Shown here piece after piece: positions 64,000 to 64,000 of a DNA stretch of 64,000 nucleotides. The first letter of the stretch is position 1; every line of letters starts with the position of its first letter. Below the pieces are notes generated by a model. It searched no databases, was not told the DNA's origin, and saw only the letters and a program-made list of their open reading frames with translations. The position numbers and the translations under genes are program-made. Source of the DNA: JAHELU01 sp039195375 (lineage in GTDB: Bacteria; Actinomycetota; Acidimicrobiia; Acidimicrobiales; SZUA-35); assembly GCA_039195375.1 (NCBI GenBank), contig JBCCVL010000003.1, positions 26,954-90,953 on the forward strand, given 5' to 3'.

Positions 64000-64000
64000 G

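Overview
The window reads as chromosomal core DNA from a high-GC Gram-positive bacterium of the Actinomycetota. The evidence is strong G/C preference at third codon positions, frequent GTG starts, several probable leaderless genes with TANNNT boxes 6-9 nt before the start codon, a SigR/RsrA-type redox sigma pair, and the actinobacterial neighbourhood pdtaR-polA-rpsA followed by coaE, uvrB and uvrA. A separate trpF beside hisA, where Streptomyces and Mycobacterium use one bifunctional PriA, together with the gene order, makes me favour a deep-branching class such as Acidimicrobiia. That placement is inference. I see no prophage, insertion sequence, CRISPR array, defence island or rRNA. The only RNA gene found is a tRNA-Leu(CAA).

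Layout. 0.2-5.9 kb: a histidine operon (hisD-C-B-H-A-F) with an unusual array of four coupled mini-ORFs between hisB and hisH. 6-16.5 kb: an alpha/beta hydrolase, a solitary GroES-like protein, and tryptophan genes in two blocks (trpE; then trpC, trpF, trpB, trpA) separated by ygfZ, a two-component system and an ABM-domain protein. A HIT-like mini-protein closes the region. 16.6-21.5 kb: a DUF3179 lipoprotein, leuA with a possible leader peptide, a SigR/RsrA-like pair with its own consensus promoter, and a Nudix hydrolase. 22-24.2 kb: an HU protein, then a flavin-dependent oxidoreductase divergent from its probable TetR repressor across a perfect operator palindrome. 24.2-29.2 kb: a type II fatty-acid synthesis cluster (fabD-fabH-fabG-acpP-fabF-fabZ), with an internal promoter for acpP and an extra lipoyl-like domain on FabD.

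29.4-35.8 kb: tRNA-Leu, a coiled-coil protein, the ANTAR regulator pdtaR, polA, a methyltransferase and rpsA with a strong terminator. 35.9-42.7 kb: a Tad/Flp assembly operon (cpaB, tadZ/cpaE, cpaF/tadA, tadB, tadC) without pilin, prepilin peptidase or secretin in view; TadB carries an exported vWA-like domain. 42.7-52.3 kb: a polytopic membrane protein, FxsA, a large G8-domain lipoprotein followed by an OmpR-type two-component system, then a NarL-type system. 52.5-64 kb: coaE, uvrB, a second polytopic membrane protein, uvrA with a LexA box, a methyltransferase, and the start of a polysaccharide locus (sugar-phosphate transferase, GT4 glycosyltransferase, partial gene at the edge).

Most genes have clear housekeeping roles. 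The least conventional items are the hisB-hisH mini-ORF ladder, FabD with a lysine-less lipoyl-like tail, the G8 lipoprotein/two-component module with phased repeats at its promoter, the vWA-TadB fusion, and the small CxxC/HIT-like protein. No similarity search was run; product calls rest on motifs, length and context. I found no wholly new multi-gene system; the G8 module is the nearest candidate.
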